In this document: piece by piece, positions 9,332 to 18,091 of the stretch | Layout: each line of letters begins with the position of its first letter | How positions within the stretch are numbered: the first letter of the stretch is position 1 | NCBI GenBank assembly: GCA_021784595.1 | Contig: JAJYHT010000055.1 | Location: 1 to 64,000 of the forward strand | Origin: Bacillota bacterium | GTDB taxonomy: Bacteria; Bacillota; Sulfobacillia; Sulfobacillales; Sulfobacillaceae | Length of the DNA: 64,000 nucleotides | Reading direction: 5' to 3' | The notes under the pieces: generated by a model | What the model was told of the DNA's origin: nothing | Seen by the model: only the letters and a program-made list of their open reading frames with translations | Databases searched by the model: none | Made by a program: the position numbers and the translations under genes

Positions 9332-9366
9332 ATCCCCACAGCCGATGAGGCTGTGGGGATATTTTT
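9332..9366 (+). terminator. Intrinsic terminator-like hairpin
   Basis: A perfect 12-bp stem (ATCCCCACAGCC at 9332-9343 pairing with 9349-9360) encloses the loop GATGA and is followed by ATTTTTAAA. The T run is on the plus strand, although the nearest upstream protein gene on that strand ends at 7723. It may end a read-through antisense transcript or a short RNA. Confidence 0.65.
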
Positions 9367-9501
9367 AAACGAGTCTGGCTAGAAGGGATAAAAAAGCGAA
9401 TGCAGCGCCCTTTCTTGTCGACCACCGAGAGCCATGATGATTGCGTCCCTCTATTTGACGGTCATTGATTGTAAGAATGCCAAATTTTTTAGCTCCGAAG
9501 A

Positions 9502-9524
9502 CTCCCCGGGCCCGGGGAGATTTT
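9502..9524 (+). terminator. GC-rich palindrome with short T tract
   Basis: An 18-bp perfect palindrome, CTCCCCGGGCCCGGGGAG at 9502-9519, is followed by ATTTTAAACG. The tail resembles the one after the hairpin at 9332 (ATTTTTAAACG), so the two may be related. Terminator function is an inference, and the very small loop makes it less certain. Confidence 0.35.
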
Positions 9525-9691
9525 AAACGCAAGAATTGCAATCCGACTACCTATCAAGGTGAGGTCAGCGGCAAGATCCGCGAAGCCAGGAATGGATGAA
9601 GGGCCCGGTGATGCTTCGGCAAATGATGGCGCGATTCAAGCAGGACTTAGAGATAAGTCGGGTAAAAACGTTCTCTGCGCGCATCAAGCCG

Positions 9692-9919
9692 CTACCGACT
9701 GTGTTGGGAAGCAATCCTCAAGTAATACCACTTGCGTAATGCTACCAGGCTCCAGACTGTTTCGACTACCCCAAAAGGCCAGGTTCCCGCCAAGAACCCA
9801 TAGCTTGCAGATCCCAAGCAGGATATCGCAAACGCCAAAGTAAACCACACGGACCGCGATTCCAGAGCATAAAACACCATCATGAGAGTGACCACGGTAG
9901 CCCCATAGGCAGTTAGCAT
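9692..9919 (-). CDS. Small conserved-type membrane protein
   Basis: This 75-residue protein has two or three hydrophobic segments and the pattern YGATVVTLMMVFYALESRS, followed by a C-terminal segment ending in SLVALRKWY. I recognise this layout as that of a widespread small membrane protein family of unknown function. The ATG at 9919 is preferred because AAGGGTG lies about six bases upstream; an in-frame GTG at 9946 would add nine residues. It lies alone on the minus strand within the polysaccharide locus. Confidence 0.6.
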   Translation of the reverse strand: MLTAYGATVVTLMMVFYALESRSVWFTLAFAISCLGSASYGFLAGTWPFGVVETVWSLVALRKWYYLRIASQHSR

Positions 9920-10131
9920 CAATATCACCCTTACCAATTTTGGCACAGTTCTGTTACCATTGTAGGCGTTTTGTTGCCCACTGGATATATCTTAAAGGGG
10001 AACAGCGAGGCGGATAACGATGTACCATCTCCAGGCCAACATTTCATCTCACTATAGGGCTTATGTCTCGGCGACAATGCGGGCATACAATGGCTTGAGG
10101 ACGCAAAAAGGACACACCGCATATCCTTGCG

Positions 10132-10326
10132 CTAGTTTATTTCTCGTTCGAAGTCCTCGCTGCCTGGAATGAGAGCAGTCACGGCCACACCTGCCCAACT
10201 CAGTGCTATGCCTAATAGTAATCCGATCCACGGGATGCCCCGATGCAGTCCGATCCGCCACCCTAAGTATGTAGGAACCAGCCAAAAGATGATGGCTGCC
10301 AGGATAATCGGAGAGAGTAGGGTCAA
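10132..10326 (-). CDS. Small two-segment membrane protein
   Basis: This 64-residue predicted protein has two hydrophobic helices (about residues 3-20 and 32-50) joined by the short loop GWRIGLHRG, and an acidic tail GSEDFEREIN. That composition looks protein-like, but I cannot name a family with confidence; the layout faintly resembles superinfection-immunity-like small membrane proteins. The only in-frame start is a TTG with no clear ribosome site, which lowers confidence. It points the same way as the small gene ending at 9692. Confidence 0.45.
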   Translation of the reverse strand: MTLLSPIILAAIIFWLVPTYLGWRIGLHRGIPWIGLLLGIALSWAGVAVTALIPGSEDFEREIN

Positions 10327-10441
10327 GGGGGCTGTTCATCTTTCTTTAGGTTTTATCTCAGTATATGCGAAGACAACTCGTCTAAGGAATATTCCCGTCG
10401 TCGTTCCCCTCCGCGCGATAAATCGGGTATCATAAATTTTG

Positions 10442-11674
10442 ATGAAGACGATGCGGTTTCTCTTTTTGACCCAATATTATCCTCCCGAGCCGGGAGCCGC
10501 GTCTCTGCGCCTTCAAGCCATGGCCCAGCAATTGATGCGTCATGGACATCGTGTAGAGGTGGTCACGGCTTTTCCTCATCATTTAGGGACCAAACGGGAG
10601 ACAGCGCATAAAGGCCGATTCCTCTTTACAGAGACTGTAAATGGGGTCCCGGTTACTCGCACCTGGATTTGGCCGGTTCCACCCGGGCGATTTTGGCTTC
10701 GCTTGATCAATTACTTTTCTTTCGTGGTAACAAGTTTTTGGGGATTGCTGCGATCCAAACGTCCAGACTTTGTGATTGTGGAATCACCTCCTTTGTTTTT
10801 AGGCATCACCGCCTACATTTATGGACTGGTAAGGCAAGTGCCCTACATTCTTTCTGTATCGGATTTATGGCCTGAATCGGCAGTCGCCCTGGGATTGGTA
10901 AAAAATCGACAGGTAATCAAATGGTCCGAGCGGCTGGAATATTTTTTATATCGGCACGCTGCTTATGTGTCCGGGGTGACCGAAGGTATTTGCCGCACCG
11001 TACGGGAGACCAAAACCATTGCGTCCGACCGAGTGTTGTTTTTTCCAAACGGAGTAGACACCGAACTGTTTCGCCCAGTGCCTCCTTCGGCTGAATTGGC
11101 GGACAGGCTTGGAGTGCGGGGCAAGCATGTCTTCTTGTATCCCGGCACCATAGGTTATGCGCAAGGACTTGAGGTTGTCTTGGGAGCAGCCGAATTGTTG
11201 CGGGATCGGTCGGATATTGTGTTTTTGCTGGTGGGGGAAGGACCGGTTAAAGCCTCGTTAATGAAACAAGTCGAACAAAAGAACCTTACCAACGTCAAGT
11301 TCGAGGCACTGCAGCCCGTCGAACGAATGTCCCTCTACTTTGCACTGGCGCGGGCTGTGGTGGTCCCCTTGCGAAAGCACAAACTTTTTGCCGGGGCTAG
11401 ACCGAGTAAGGTTTTTCCGGCTTGGGCAGCAGGCGTTCCGGTGATATTTGTCGGAGAGGGCGAGATGGCCGAGCTGATTGAAGTGGCTGGCGGGGGGATG
11501 GTGACCCCTCCAGAGGACGACTTTGGACTCAGCATGGCGGTGGATTTTCTATCTCGCATTACCGACCATGAGTGGCGTGTTATGGCTGGGGCGGGAAGAG
11601 ATTATGTCTTGGAGCACTATACCTGGCAAGGCATTGCCGACCGATGGATAAAGGGAGTAAAACGGCGTGTTTAA
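10442..11674 (+). CDS. GT4-family glycosyltransferase (WbuB-like)
   Basis: This 410-residue GT-B glycosyltransferase should add a sugar to the lipid-linked repeat unit at the cytoplasmic membrane face. The N terminus FLTQYYPPEPGAASLRL is typical of WbuB-like GT4 enzymes. The C-terminal domain has a donor-site region with FPNGVDTELF, LVGEGP and an acidic stretch near residue 340. No good ribosome site precedes the start. The ATG at 10442 is used, with a TTG just upstream and a second in-frame ATG nine bases downstream. It overlaps the flippase gene by 8 bp. Confidence 0.85.
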   Translation: MKTMRFLFLTQYYPPEPGAASLRLQAMAQQLMRHGHRVEVVTAFPHHLGTKRETAHKGRFLFTETVNGVPVTRTWIWPVPPGRFWLRLINYFSFVVTSFWGLLRSKRPDFVIVESPPLFLGITAYIYGLVRQVPYILSVSDLWPESAVALGLVKNRQVIKWSERLEYFLYRHAAYVSGVTEGICRTVRETKTIASDRVLFFPNGVDTELFRPVPPSAELADRLGVRGKHVFLYPGTIGYAQGLEVVLGAAELLRDRSDIVFLLVGEGPVKASLMKQVEQKNLTNVKFEALQPVERMSLYFALARAVVVPLRKHKLFAGARPSKVFPAWAAGVPVIFVGEGEMAELIEVAGGGMVTPPEDDFGLSMAVDFLSRITDHEWRVMAGAGRDYVLEHYTWQGIADRWIKGVKRRV

Positions 11675-12947
11675 GGCCATGGGCTGGCTGTTTGCTACCC
11701 AAGTGGCGGGGGTGCTGGTTGCTCTTGGGGTCGGGGTGCTGTTGAGCCGCTACCTGGGAGCGCACGGACAAGGCTTGTACCAATTGACAATTTTGGTCCC
11801 TGTGGCTTTGACCTTGATGGTGGCGATTGGAGGCAGTGCTGCCCCAAGTTTTTTAGTGGCTCGAGGGGAGTCAATACCAGACATTATGGGCTGGATTTTA
11901 GTTTTAGCGGCGGGATCGACCCTTTTGGCGGCGACTCTGCTTACGATATTTCCTGTGTTATGGCCGCAATTGGTACGGGAGGCCATCGCTGCGCACCTTC
12001 GCCTATGGCTTTTGGGCTATGTGCCGCTGCAAATTGTGGCCAACGGCGCAGTGGCTATTTTGGTCGCGAAAAATCAGATGGTGCAAGTGTTTTGGGCAGG
12101 CATAGCGCCCCGCCTCGGACAGTTGGCCGCATTGCTGGTGTTCACCGCCTACCCTGGGCTAACCGTTTTTACCGCGGCGATGGTCTATGTACTGATGCCG
12201 CTTGTAGCCATCACTATCGCCGTAACAACGTTAAGACGGCAAGCCATGCCGAGATATCGCGGTGCCGTCATCAGGCAAGCGCTCTCGTTTGGGATTCGGG
12301 GACACTTGGGCAACGTGGCGCAGTTTCTCAACTATCGATTAGGGCTATACTTTACGGGTTTAATGCTGATGCCGCGGCAAGTCGGTTTTTATTGGCTGGC
12401 CGTAACCGTATCCGAACTGCTGTGGTATGGTCCCGGCGCATTGGCGGGAGTGCTGCTGCCTCGAGTTGCCAAGGGGCTGAAGTCGGGTCGCGACACCGCG
12501 TTGCTGGCTAATTTGGCAGGATGGGCATCCTGGGTGACAGCCTCGGCGATGGCTCTAGTCGCCCCATGGCTGGTGCCCGCCATTTGGGGCAAACCGTTCG
12601 CCGGGGCTGTGCCTATCTTGTGGGTGCTGTTGCCCGGTGCCGCCGTTTTTGCCTGGTCCAAGGTCTTAAGCGGGGATTTGGCTGGTCAAGGCTATCCGCA
12701 ATGGGGGACCTGGTCGTCGTTAGCGGGGTTTGGCGTGCTGCTCTTGGGAGGATTGGCCGCGGTGGCGAACCGTCAGGTAGTGTGGATGGCCAGTGCCCAA
12801 AGCGCATCTTATGCGGTGGCCACTGGCATCATGGTATGGGGATTTCTCCGCGTCCATTCAGCAGAGGGAATGGGTTGGGAAGCTCTTTTTGTCCCGCGAG
12901 TCCGCGAATGGCGGCGCTTAGTGCGGGGAGGGGTTTCAACCCCATGA
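11667..12947 (+). CDS. wzx: Wzx-like polysaccharide flippase
   Basis: This 426-residue polytopic protein has about 12 hydrophobic helices and the start FKAMGWLFATQVAGVLVALG, with LLSRYLGAHGQGLYQL following. That is the signature of the MATE/MOP polysaccharide exporter family. It should move undecaprenyl-linked repeat units across the membrane. The GTG start is supported by AAGGGAGT about nine bases upstream. Overlaps with both neighbours (8 bp upstream, 4 bp downstream) point to one transcript with the two glycosyltransferases. Confidence 0.85.
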   Translation: MFKAMGWLFATQVAGVLVALGVGVLLSRYLGAHGQGLYQLTILVPVALTLMVAIGGSAAPSFLVARGESIPDIMGWILVLAAGSTLLAATLLTIFPVLWPQLVREAIAAHLRLWLLGYVPLQIVANGAVAILVAKNQMVQVFWAGIAPRLGQLAALLVFTAYPGLTVFTAAMVYVLMPLVAITIAVTTLRRQAMPRYRGAVIRQALSFGIRGHLGNVAQFLNYRLGLYFTGLMLMPRQVGFYWLAVTVSELLWYGPGALAGVLLPRVAKGLKSGRDTALLANLAGWASWVTASAMALVAPWLVPAIWGKPFAGAVPILWVLLPGAAVFAWSKVLSGDLAGQGYPQWGTWSSLAGFGVLLLGGLAAVANRQVVWMASAQSASYAVATGIMVWGFLRVHSAEGMGWEALFVPRVREWRRLVRGGVSTP

Positions 12948-13984
12948 AGCCGCGAATTTTGGTGTTGGGACACTATCCATTGGATGTTTTGGACCGGGCG
13001 CCTAAGGTCCGAACCTACCGCATGATAGAAGCATTGGCTAAAAAGGCTTTGGTGACGGTGGTCACTGGCACACGATCTGAACGGGGAGCCAGCCTGCGGC
13101 AGGCTGGCGGGCTGCTCGAACACATCGATGCCATCTATCTAGAGAGCGGCAGTTCAACGGCGACCTTTGCCGATTTATGGTTTTTGCATCAAGCGCACCT
13201 ACGACAAATTCCCTTGGGAATATTTGTACGTGACGCGTATCAAATGTTCCCAGACCTGTATCCTGCTAACGGTGCGAAAGGTCGCATTTTGAGCGGGCTA
13301 TATAAGATGACATTACGGTTCTATGCGGCCTGGGCTACCGCGCTGTTTGTTCCTACGGCAGGACTAGGGGCGGTGGTGCCAGGAAAACGGCATATATTGC
13401 TTCCTCCCGCCGGCTATTGGGCGCCACGCGTTACCCGGCGGGGGGGAGTGCCTCGCATCGTGTATGTGGGAGCGGGCGGTCCTCATGATGGGATTGAGTT
13501 GCTGCTGGACGCATACGCCGCTCTGGTCCGCACGATGCCTCAAGTGGAGTTGTGGCTGGTGATGAGGCCAAAGGACCGGCCCAAAGACAGAGCAATGCCT
13601 GCTGGGGCAGTTCTATTAGAGGCGTCGGGCACTAGGCTTCAATCCTTGATGCAACAAGCGTCGATTGCGGTGATACCACGCGCAGACACTGCCTACAATC
13701 GCTTGGCGCTGCCGGTTAAACTCATGGATTATTTGTCCCAAGGACTGCCAGTGGTAGTGACAGCGGGCTCAGAAGCGGCGCGGGTGGTGGCCGAGGCTGA
13801 AGTGGGACTGGTGGTGGGACACCATCCTGAGGCGTTGGCGGCCGGTTTATTGCGGATATTGTCCGACGAGAATCTGCGTGACGCAATGTCCCAAAGAGCC
13901 TATGCGTTTATTCTTTCGCAAAACTTGTGGGACCACCGGGCGGACACCGTCTTGAAGACGCTTTGCCCGGATGGTCCCCTGTGA
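12944..13984 (+). CDS. GT4-family glycosyltransferase
   Basis: This 346-residue GT-B protein starts MKPRILVLGHYPLDVLDRAP. It has a C-terminal donor-binding half including VYVGAGGPHDGIELLL and LPVKLMDYLSQGLPVVVT. The ATG overlaps the flippase stop by 4 bp and is preceded by GGGGAGGGG at 12925-12933; a much longer upstream opening in this frame is a shadow of the flippase gene. Donor and acceptor sugars cannot be read from the sequence. The gene ends 2 bp from the convergent lipoprotein gene. Confidence 0.8.
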   Translation: MKPRILVLGHYPLDVLDRAPKVRTYRMIEALAKKALVTVVTGTRSERGASLRQAGGLLEHIDAIYLESGSSTATFADLWFLHQAHLRQIPLGIFVRDAYQMFPDLYPANGAKGRILSGLYKMTLRFYAAWATALFVPTAGLGAVVPGKRHILLPPAGYWAPRVTRRGGVPRIVYVGAGGPHDGIELLLDAYAALVRTMPQVELWLVMRPKDRPKDRAMPAGAVLLEASGTRLQSLMQQASIAVIPRADTAYNRLALPVKLMDYLSQGLPVVVTAGSEAARVVAEAEVGLVVGHHPEALAAGLLRILSDENLRDAMSQRAYAFILSQNLWDHRADTVLKTLCPDGPL

Positions 13985-13986
13985 GA

Positions 13987-14640
13987 CTAAGGCTTAAACG
14001 TGGCTTCTGGTACGGGTGATGTAGCACCCGTGTTCCAAATCAGAACATATTGGCTGGCGCTCGGCACCTGAATGGTCACCTCGCCGGTATGGGTTTGGTC
14101 AGGAAAAACGTGAACCACATCGGATCCGGGAGCTGAGGCGTCAATTGGATAAGGAAAGAACGACGTACCCGCAGATAGGCCGTTGGTTGCATAGTCATTC
14201 CAGGAGTATGCGGTGGAGCCGGGCACGACCACGGTGAAATCGTTAAGAGCAAGTGAAACCACAGAACTGGTAGGGTTGTACACCGACAGCCCTATGCGAT
14301 ACAGAGAAAGACTGGCGCCCGACGATGTCGCGTGCCCTTCGTTGACGACGCTGGTGACATGAATGCCTAAATCGGTATACGGCCCAGCTCCAGGCGGTAC
14401 GGGTGCCGACTCTGTGGTTGTCGGCGCAGAGCTGGTCGCGGGCGCCACGGTCGGGCTGGGACTGCTGGAGCTAGGAGATGGAGAAGAAGCGCTTGGCGAC
14501 GGGTTCGAAGAACTGGTCGTAAAAGGCGTTGTGGACTTGGAAGGCATAGACTTAGGGGACGCCGTGGCACCGCAACCCGTCAAAATGAACGAGCCTAATG
14601 CTAAAATGGAGAGAAACCGCCGAGACCGTCTTGATGTCAT
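13987..14640 (-). CDS. Secreted lipoprotein with DUF4352-like domain
   Basis: This 217-residue protein has a basic start, a hydrophobic signal and the lipobox ILTGC, so Cys is the likely lipidated residue. A Ser/Pro/Thr-rich linker (about residues 30-80) leads to a beta-rich C-terminal domain resembling DUF4352, an immunoglobulin-like extracellular domain. The ATG at 14640 has GAGGTG upstream; an in-frame GTG at 14661 would overlap the stop of the GH18 gene. It is probably co-transcribed with that gene and may work with it at the cell surface. Confidence 0.7.
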   Translation of the reverse strand: MTSRRSRRFLSILALGSFILTGCGATASPKSMPSKSTTPFTTSSSNPSPSASSPSPSSSSPSPTVAPATSSAPTTTESAPVPPGAGPYTDLGIHVTSVVNEGHATSSGASLSLYRIGLSVYNPTSSVVSLALNDFTVVVPGSTAYSWNDYATNGLSAGTSFFPYPIDASAPGSDVVHVFPDQTHTGEVTIQVPSASQYVLIWNTGATSPVPEATFKP

Positions 14641-14657
14641 ACCGCGTGCACCTCGTT

Positions 14658-17600
14658 TCACTGGGAATTGGCTCCGGTGGAGAAATGGGTCACCGTTGTC
14701 TGTGTTGCTAACGCCGTCCAGTAGCCTTGGGTTTCAAACGGCATGCGCCAGGAGGCCACTCCGCCCAATCCATCTTGAATGGCGAGTTCCAAGCGATCTT
14801 TGAATGACCGGGATGTTTCATCCCACCACTGATTTTGACCGATTTGCCATGTGTTGATCACTTGCTGCAAGGCGGTTTGGGTGGCTTGATCATACACCCC
14901 CGGGCTTGCTCCGGCTACATTGAAATCTTCTTGGAACGCTTGCACGTCACTTTGGGTGGCTGTGCCGTAATATCCGTCGATCCATAGCAAAGGGGGCGGC
15001 GTCTGTCCGTTTGTGACGGCGTAGCGCAACAAGATATAGTTTAACAGCGCCTGCAAGTTTTGTACTTGGGGATTAAAGGTACCTACGTCGGCCACGGAGA
15101 GAGCTTGGGTAGGCGCAACTTCCAAAGGGCCGGTAGTAAAGGTGATTTCTTTCTCAACCGGATCCCAAATGGGGGTAATGTTGTCGGTTTGCAGCAAAGC
15201 CTGCACGGAACGGTTGGTTTGGTAGCCCGGTGGGTTCGAAAGCCCGGCGTTAACCCCCTGGTTGTTCACGACCCAATAATGACCATAAGGCGCGACGCCC
15301 AAGATGAGTTGCTGGGGGTTGACTCCGGTAGCCAAGGCTTGGCTTGCCAGACTTTGCACCCAAGGGTATCCCGCGGTGGGTCCGGGCCATGTCGACGAGT
15401 TATGCTCAGGATAGGTCATAATGTTGATCCAATCAACGTAGGGCGCCAGTGCAGCATAGTTGTAAATCGTGTTGGGATAAGGCGAAGGGTAGACGGCTAC
15501 CATCAGTTTTTTGTTGAGGGCATGGAGGGCTTGCCCCAATGCCATAACGAAATTGGTGTATTGTTGCGAAGCCTGGGCTTTGGTCATGCCCGACGAGGTG
15601 TAGGCTCCCGAGTTCTCAAAGTCGATGGTAATCCCGTCCCAATTGTTTTGGGTCACCAATTGCACGATTTGAGTGACCATGGACTGGACATCGGCGGAGG
15701 TGGTGATAGGTCCGCTGGCCGGGTTGTAATAGCTGCCGATAGACGGCATGATGAGAACGTTTTGCTGGTGGGCGGCATCGGTAACAGCACTGACATTGGA
15801 TGCGCTGGCCCACAGGTTGACCGACCACGAACCATCCGTGTTCTGATTGACATAAAACCAAGCTGGCTGGATTACCGATAATTGCGAACCATTTTGCAGC
15901 AAGTCTTGATAGGAGGAACTTTGCTGACCATTAACCGGGGGATCGGTAAAAAAACCATAGCCCATTGAGAGCATGCGTCCTGCGGGTTCTGGGCTGAGTA
16001 CTAATGAGGTGGCATTTGAGGCTTGGGTGCCAACTGCTGCGTCGCCGAAGGCGAGGGTTTGTCCTCCGCTGGTCATGATGTCATACCCTTGGAGATCAGG
16101 CGTCATAGCTAGTCCCACCGCGGTCTGGCCGGTCATTTGTTGTGCGGTGGGACTGCCCAGGGCGGTGGCGTCTCCAAAATTGGAGACTTGCCCTTGCGAG
16201 TTTAAAATCCAGTAGCCGTGGCCATCGTTGGTAGGCACCAGGCCCACGGCAGTTACCGGCGGCGGTGCAGGAGGGAGTTGGGTGCTGCCAACGTCAGGAC
16301 CGAAAGGTAAATTTCCTAGTGTCAAGACGTGCAGGACTTCGGAAAAATTATACCCTAGTGCATACAAAATGGCTGGGCTGTCAATGTGTCTCAAGATGCC
16401 ATTTTGCACCAAGTATACGGGATTGGTGCCATCTAACTGGACCAAGGTGCCGGTCGGGTAGGTGCGCATGGGGCTCGTTACGGCGGGGCCTTGCGCTAGA
16501 TTAGGCAAGCTCGAGACGACGTGAATTTGGTTCCACTGATAGCCCATGGCCAGGAACACGCTGCCTGAAGCGATGTGGCACAATTGCCCATTAATAACCA
16601 TATAAACAGCGGAGCTGCCGGCTTGTTGGAACAGACTGCCGCTTGGCTCGTAGGGAACCGGACTGGACAGCGCAGGCCCCATGGGCCAATTGACACTTAA
16701 GCTGGGCACGGACTGTACTTGGCTAAACGTATATCCCATGCCGTAGAGGACCGAGGGGCTTTGGATGTGGCGCAGCACTCCTTGCATGACCAGGTAGACG
16801 GCGCGATGGCCGGCAGGTTGGATCAATGAGCCTGAAGGAAAAGGCGCTACCAATGGAGAGCCCACGCTATAGTTGGCTAGACTTGGCACGGTCTGGATTT
16901 GGCTCCACGAAAAGCCCATGTTTAAAAATAGCGGGGCGTCGGGAATGTGGTGCAAAGTGCCATTAGCCAGATAGAACACAGCGGAATTGCCCGATACCTG
17001 AAGCAGACTGCCGCTGGGATAGGTTGTTGTGGGCATGCTGTTGGCTTCAGGCTGATTGCCATAGTTTTGGGCGTCGCCAAAAGGGTATACGGTGCCGTTG
17101 ATTCCCAATATCCAATAGCCAAGACCATCTGGTGTGGCGGCAATTGAGGCCACGGTAGTCCCGCTCGGGGCATTTCCGTAGTTGACCGCACTGCCCAAGG
17201 CATAAACCGATCCTGTGTTGCTGAGCAGAAAAGCTCCCTGGCCAGAGGGAGTCGGGGCCATGCCGACGGCGGTGATTCCGCTGGGCAAGTTGTTAAATGA
17301 GGCGGCATCGCCAAACGAATAGACTTGCCCATTTTGGGTCAAAATCCAATAACCCTGGTATGAGGGAGTTGGTACCAGTTCGATAGCGGGAGTTGTTGGA
17401 ACAACATTAATGGTACTCAAGTCGCCGTAAAACTGCACATCCCCGGTTGCGGTGACCGTACCGTTGGACGACAGCGTGTAATACCCGCGCTGAATGCCAG
17501 AAAATGCAATGCTGTTGCTGGTCCCCAATGAGGTTGTCACGACAAGGGGACCAGGCCCTGCATTTTGTGGCAGAGTTACTTCTATGCTGGTGTCGGACCA

Positions 17601-17852
17601 ACTGTCAATCGGGGCGGAGATGTTGCCAAAGGTCACCGCAGCGCCAGTGGCATCGGTACCCAAGTTTTGCCCGTTGATGGTTACTATCGTGGTGCCATTG
17701 GTAGTAGAGATGGTATAGTCATTTATCGTGGGTCCGGTTGAAGCAAGTGCCGGCAACCCCGACATCATATTCCATAATAGTGCCGCTGAAGTTACAGCGA
17801 GCGCGGAGACAATTCGGCGGCGGGTGTGTTGGTGAGGTTTGTTACGTGTCAT
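14658..17852 (-). CDS. Large secreted GH18-family protein with IPT, propeller-like repeats and PG-binding insert
   Basis: This 1064-residue protein has a signal peptide (about residues 10-38) and then an IPT/TIG-like domain (40-118). About six WILxxNGxVxxFGDA-type repeats follow in two groups, split by four 60-residue repeats built on GSLxQxxGxxxVYLV..NGxLxHI (about 278-520). The C-terminal half is a GH18 barrel with DGITIDFE (Asp739, Asp744, Glu746), the motif of YaaH-like spore-germination and chitinase-type hydrolases. A peptidoglycan-binding domain (about 925-1003) lies before the last barrel strand ASWRMPFE. The ATG has AGGAGG seven bases upstream. It probably cleaves or binds cell-wall or exopolysaccharide glycans; substrate unknown. 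Confidence 0.82.
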   Translation of the reverse strand: MTRNKPHQHTRRRIVSALAVTSAALLWNMMSGLPALASTGPTINDYTISTTNGTTIVTINGQNLGTDATGAAVTFGNISAPIDSWSDTSIEVTLPQNAGPGPLVVTTSLGTSNSIAFSGIQRGYYTLSSNGTVTATGDVQFYGDLSTINVVPTTPAIELVPTPSYQGYWILTQNGQVYSFGDAASFNNLPSGITAVGMAPTPSGQGAFLLSNTGSVYALGSAVNYGNAPSGTTVASIAATPDGLGYWILGINGTVYPFGDAQNYGNQPEANSMPTTTYPSGSLLQVSGNSAVFYLANGTLHHIPDAPLFLNMGFSWSQIQTVPSLANYSVGSPLVAPFPSGSLIQPAGHRAVYLVMQGVLRHIQSPSVLYGMGYTFSQVQSVPSLSVNWPMGPALSSPVPYEPSGSLFQQAGSSAVYMVINGQLCHIASGSVFLAMGYQWNQIHVVSSLPNLAQGPAVTSPMRTYPTGTLVQLDGTNPVYLVQNGILRHIDSPAILYALGYNFSEVLHVLTLGNLPFGPDVGSTQLPPAPPPVTAVGLVPTNDGHGYWILNSQGQVSNFGDATALGSPTAQQMTGQTAVGLAMTPDLQGYDIMTSGGQTLAFGDAAVGTQASNATSLVLSPEPAGRMLSMGYGFFTDPPVNGQQSSSYQDLLQNGSQLSVIQPAWFYVNQNTDGSWSVNLWASASNVSAVTDAAHQQNVLIMPSIGSYYNPASGPITTSADVQSMVTQIVQLVTQNNWDGITIDFENSGAYTSSGMTKAQASQQYTNFVMALGQALHALNKKLMVAVYPSPYPNTIYNYAALAPYVDWINIMTYPEHNSSTWPGPTAGYPWVQSLASQALATGVNPQQLILGVAPYGHYWVVNNQGVNAGLSNPPGYQTNRSVQALLQTDNITPIWDPVEKEITFTTGPLEVAPTQALSVADVGTFNPQVQNLQALLNYILLRYAVTNGQTPPPLLWIDGYYGTATQSDVQAFQEDFNVAGASPGVYDQATQTALQQVINTWQIGQNQWWDETSRSFKDRLELAIQDGLGGVASWRMPFETQGYWTALATQTTVTHFSTGANSQ

Positions 17853-18091
17853 TCGTATCCTCCTAGCATCTAAAACGAGGGCCACAAGCCAAAGAAACAT
17901 GCCTTTCAGTAATTAGTCGAACGGTGTCTGATTTCCTCTTTTTTGCTCGAGATTATTTTCCTGGATCGAGATCCAAAATATGGAATTTAGAACTGAAGAG
18001 TGGCTTAAATTTGGCTGAATCATAGGGAAGAATTTTTACACGCGCGTTATACTTTGGAAAACATGGGGACAGACAGTACAGGGGGACTCCG

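Larger units (their letters stand above)
9175..9691. other. Non-coding stretch with two hairpins
   Basis: No convincing protein gene is seen in these 517 bases. The stretch holds the promoter region of the serine hydrolase, a strong terminator-like hairpin at 9332-9366 and a second GC-rich palindrome at 9502-9519. Open frames here lack ribosome sites and protein-like composition. A short RNA gene cannot be excluded. Confidence 0.5.

Noticed and set aside
12521-12943. Long N-terminal extension of the glycosyltransferase at 12944
   Set aside because: The extra 141 codons are the shifted reading of the flippase gene; the ATG at 12944 has its own ribosome site.
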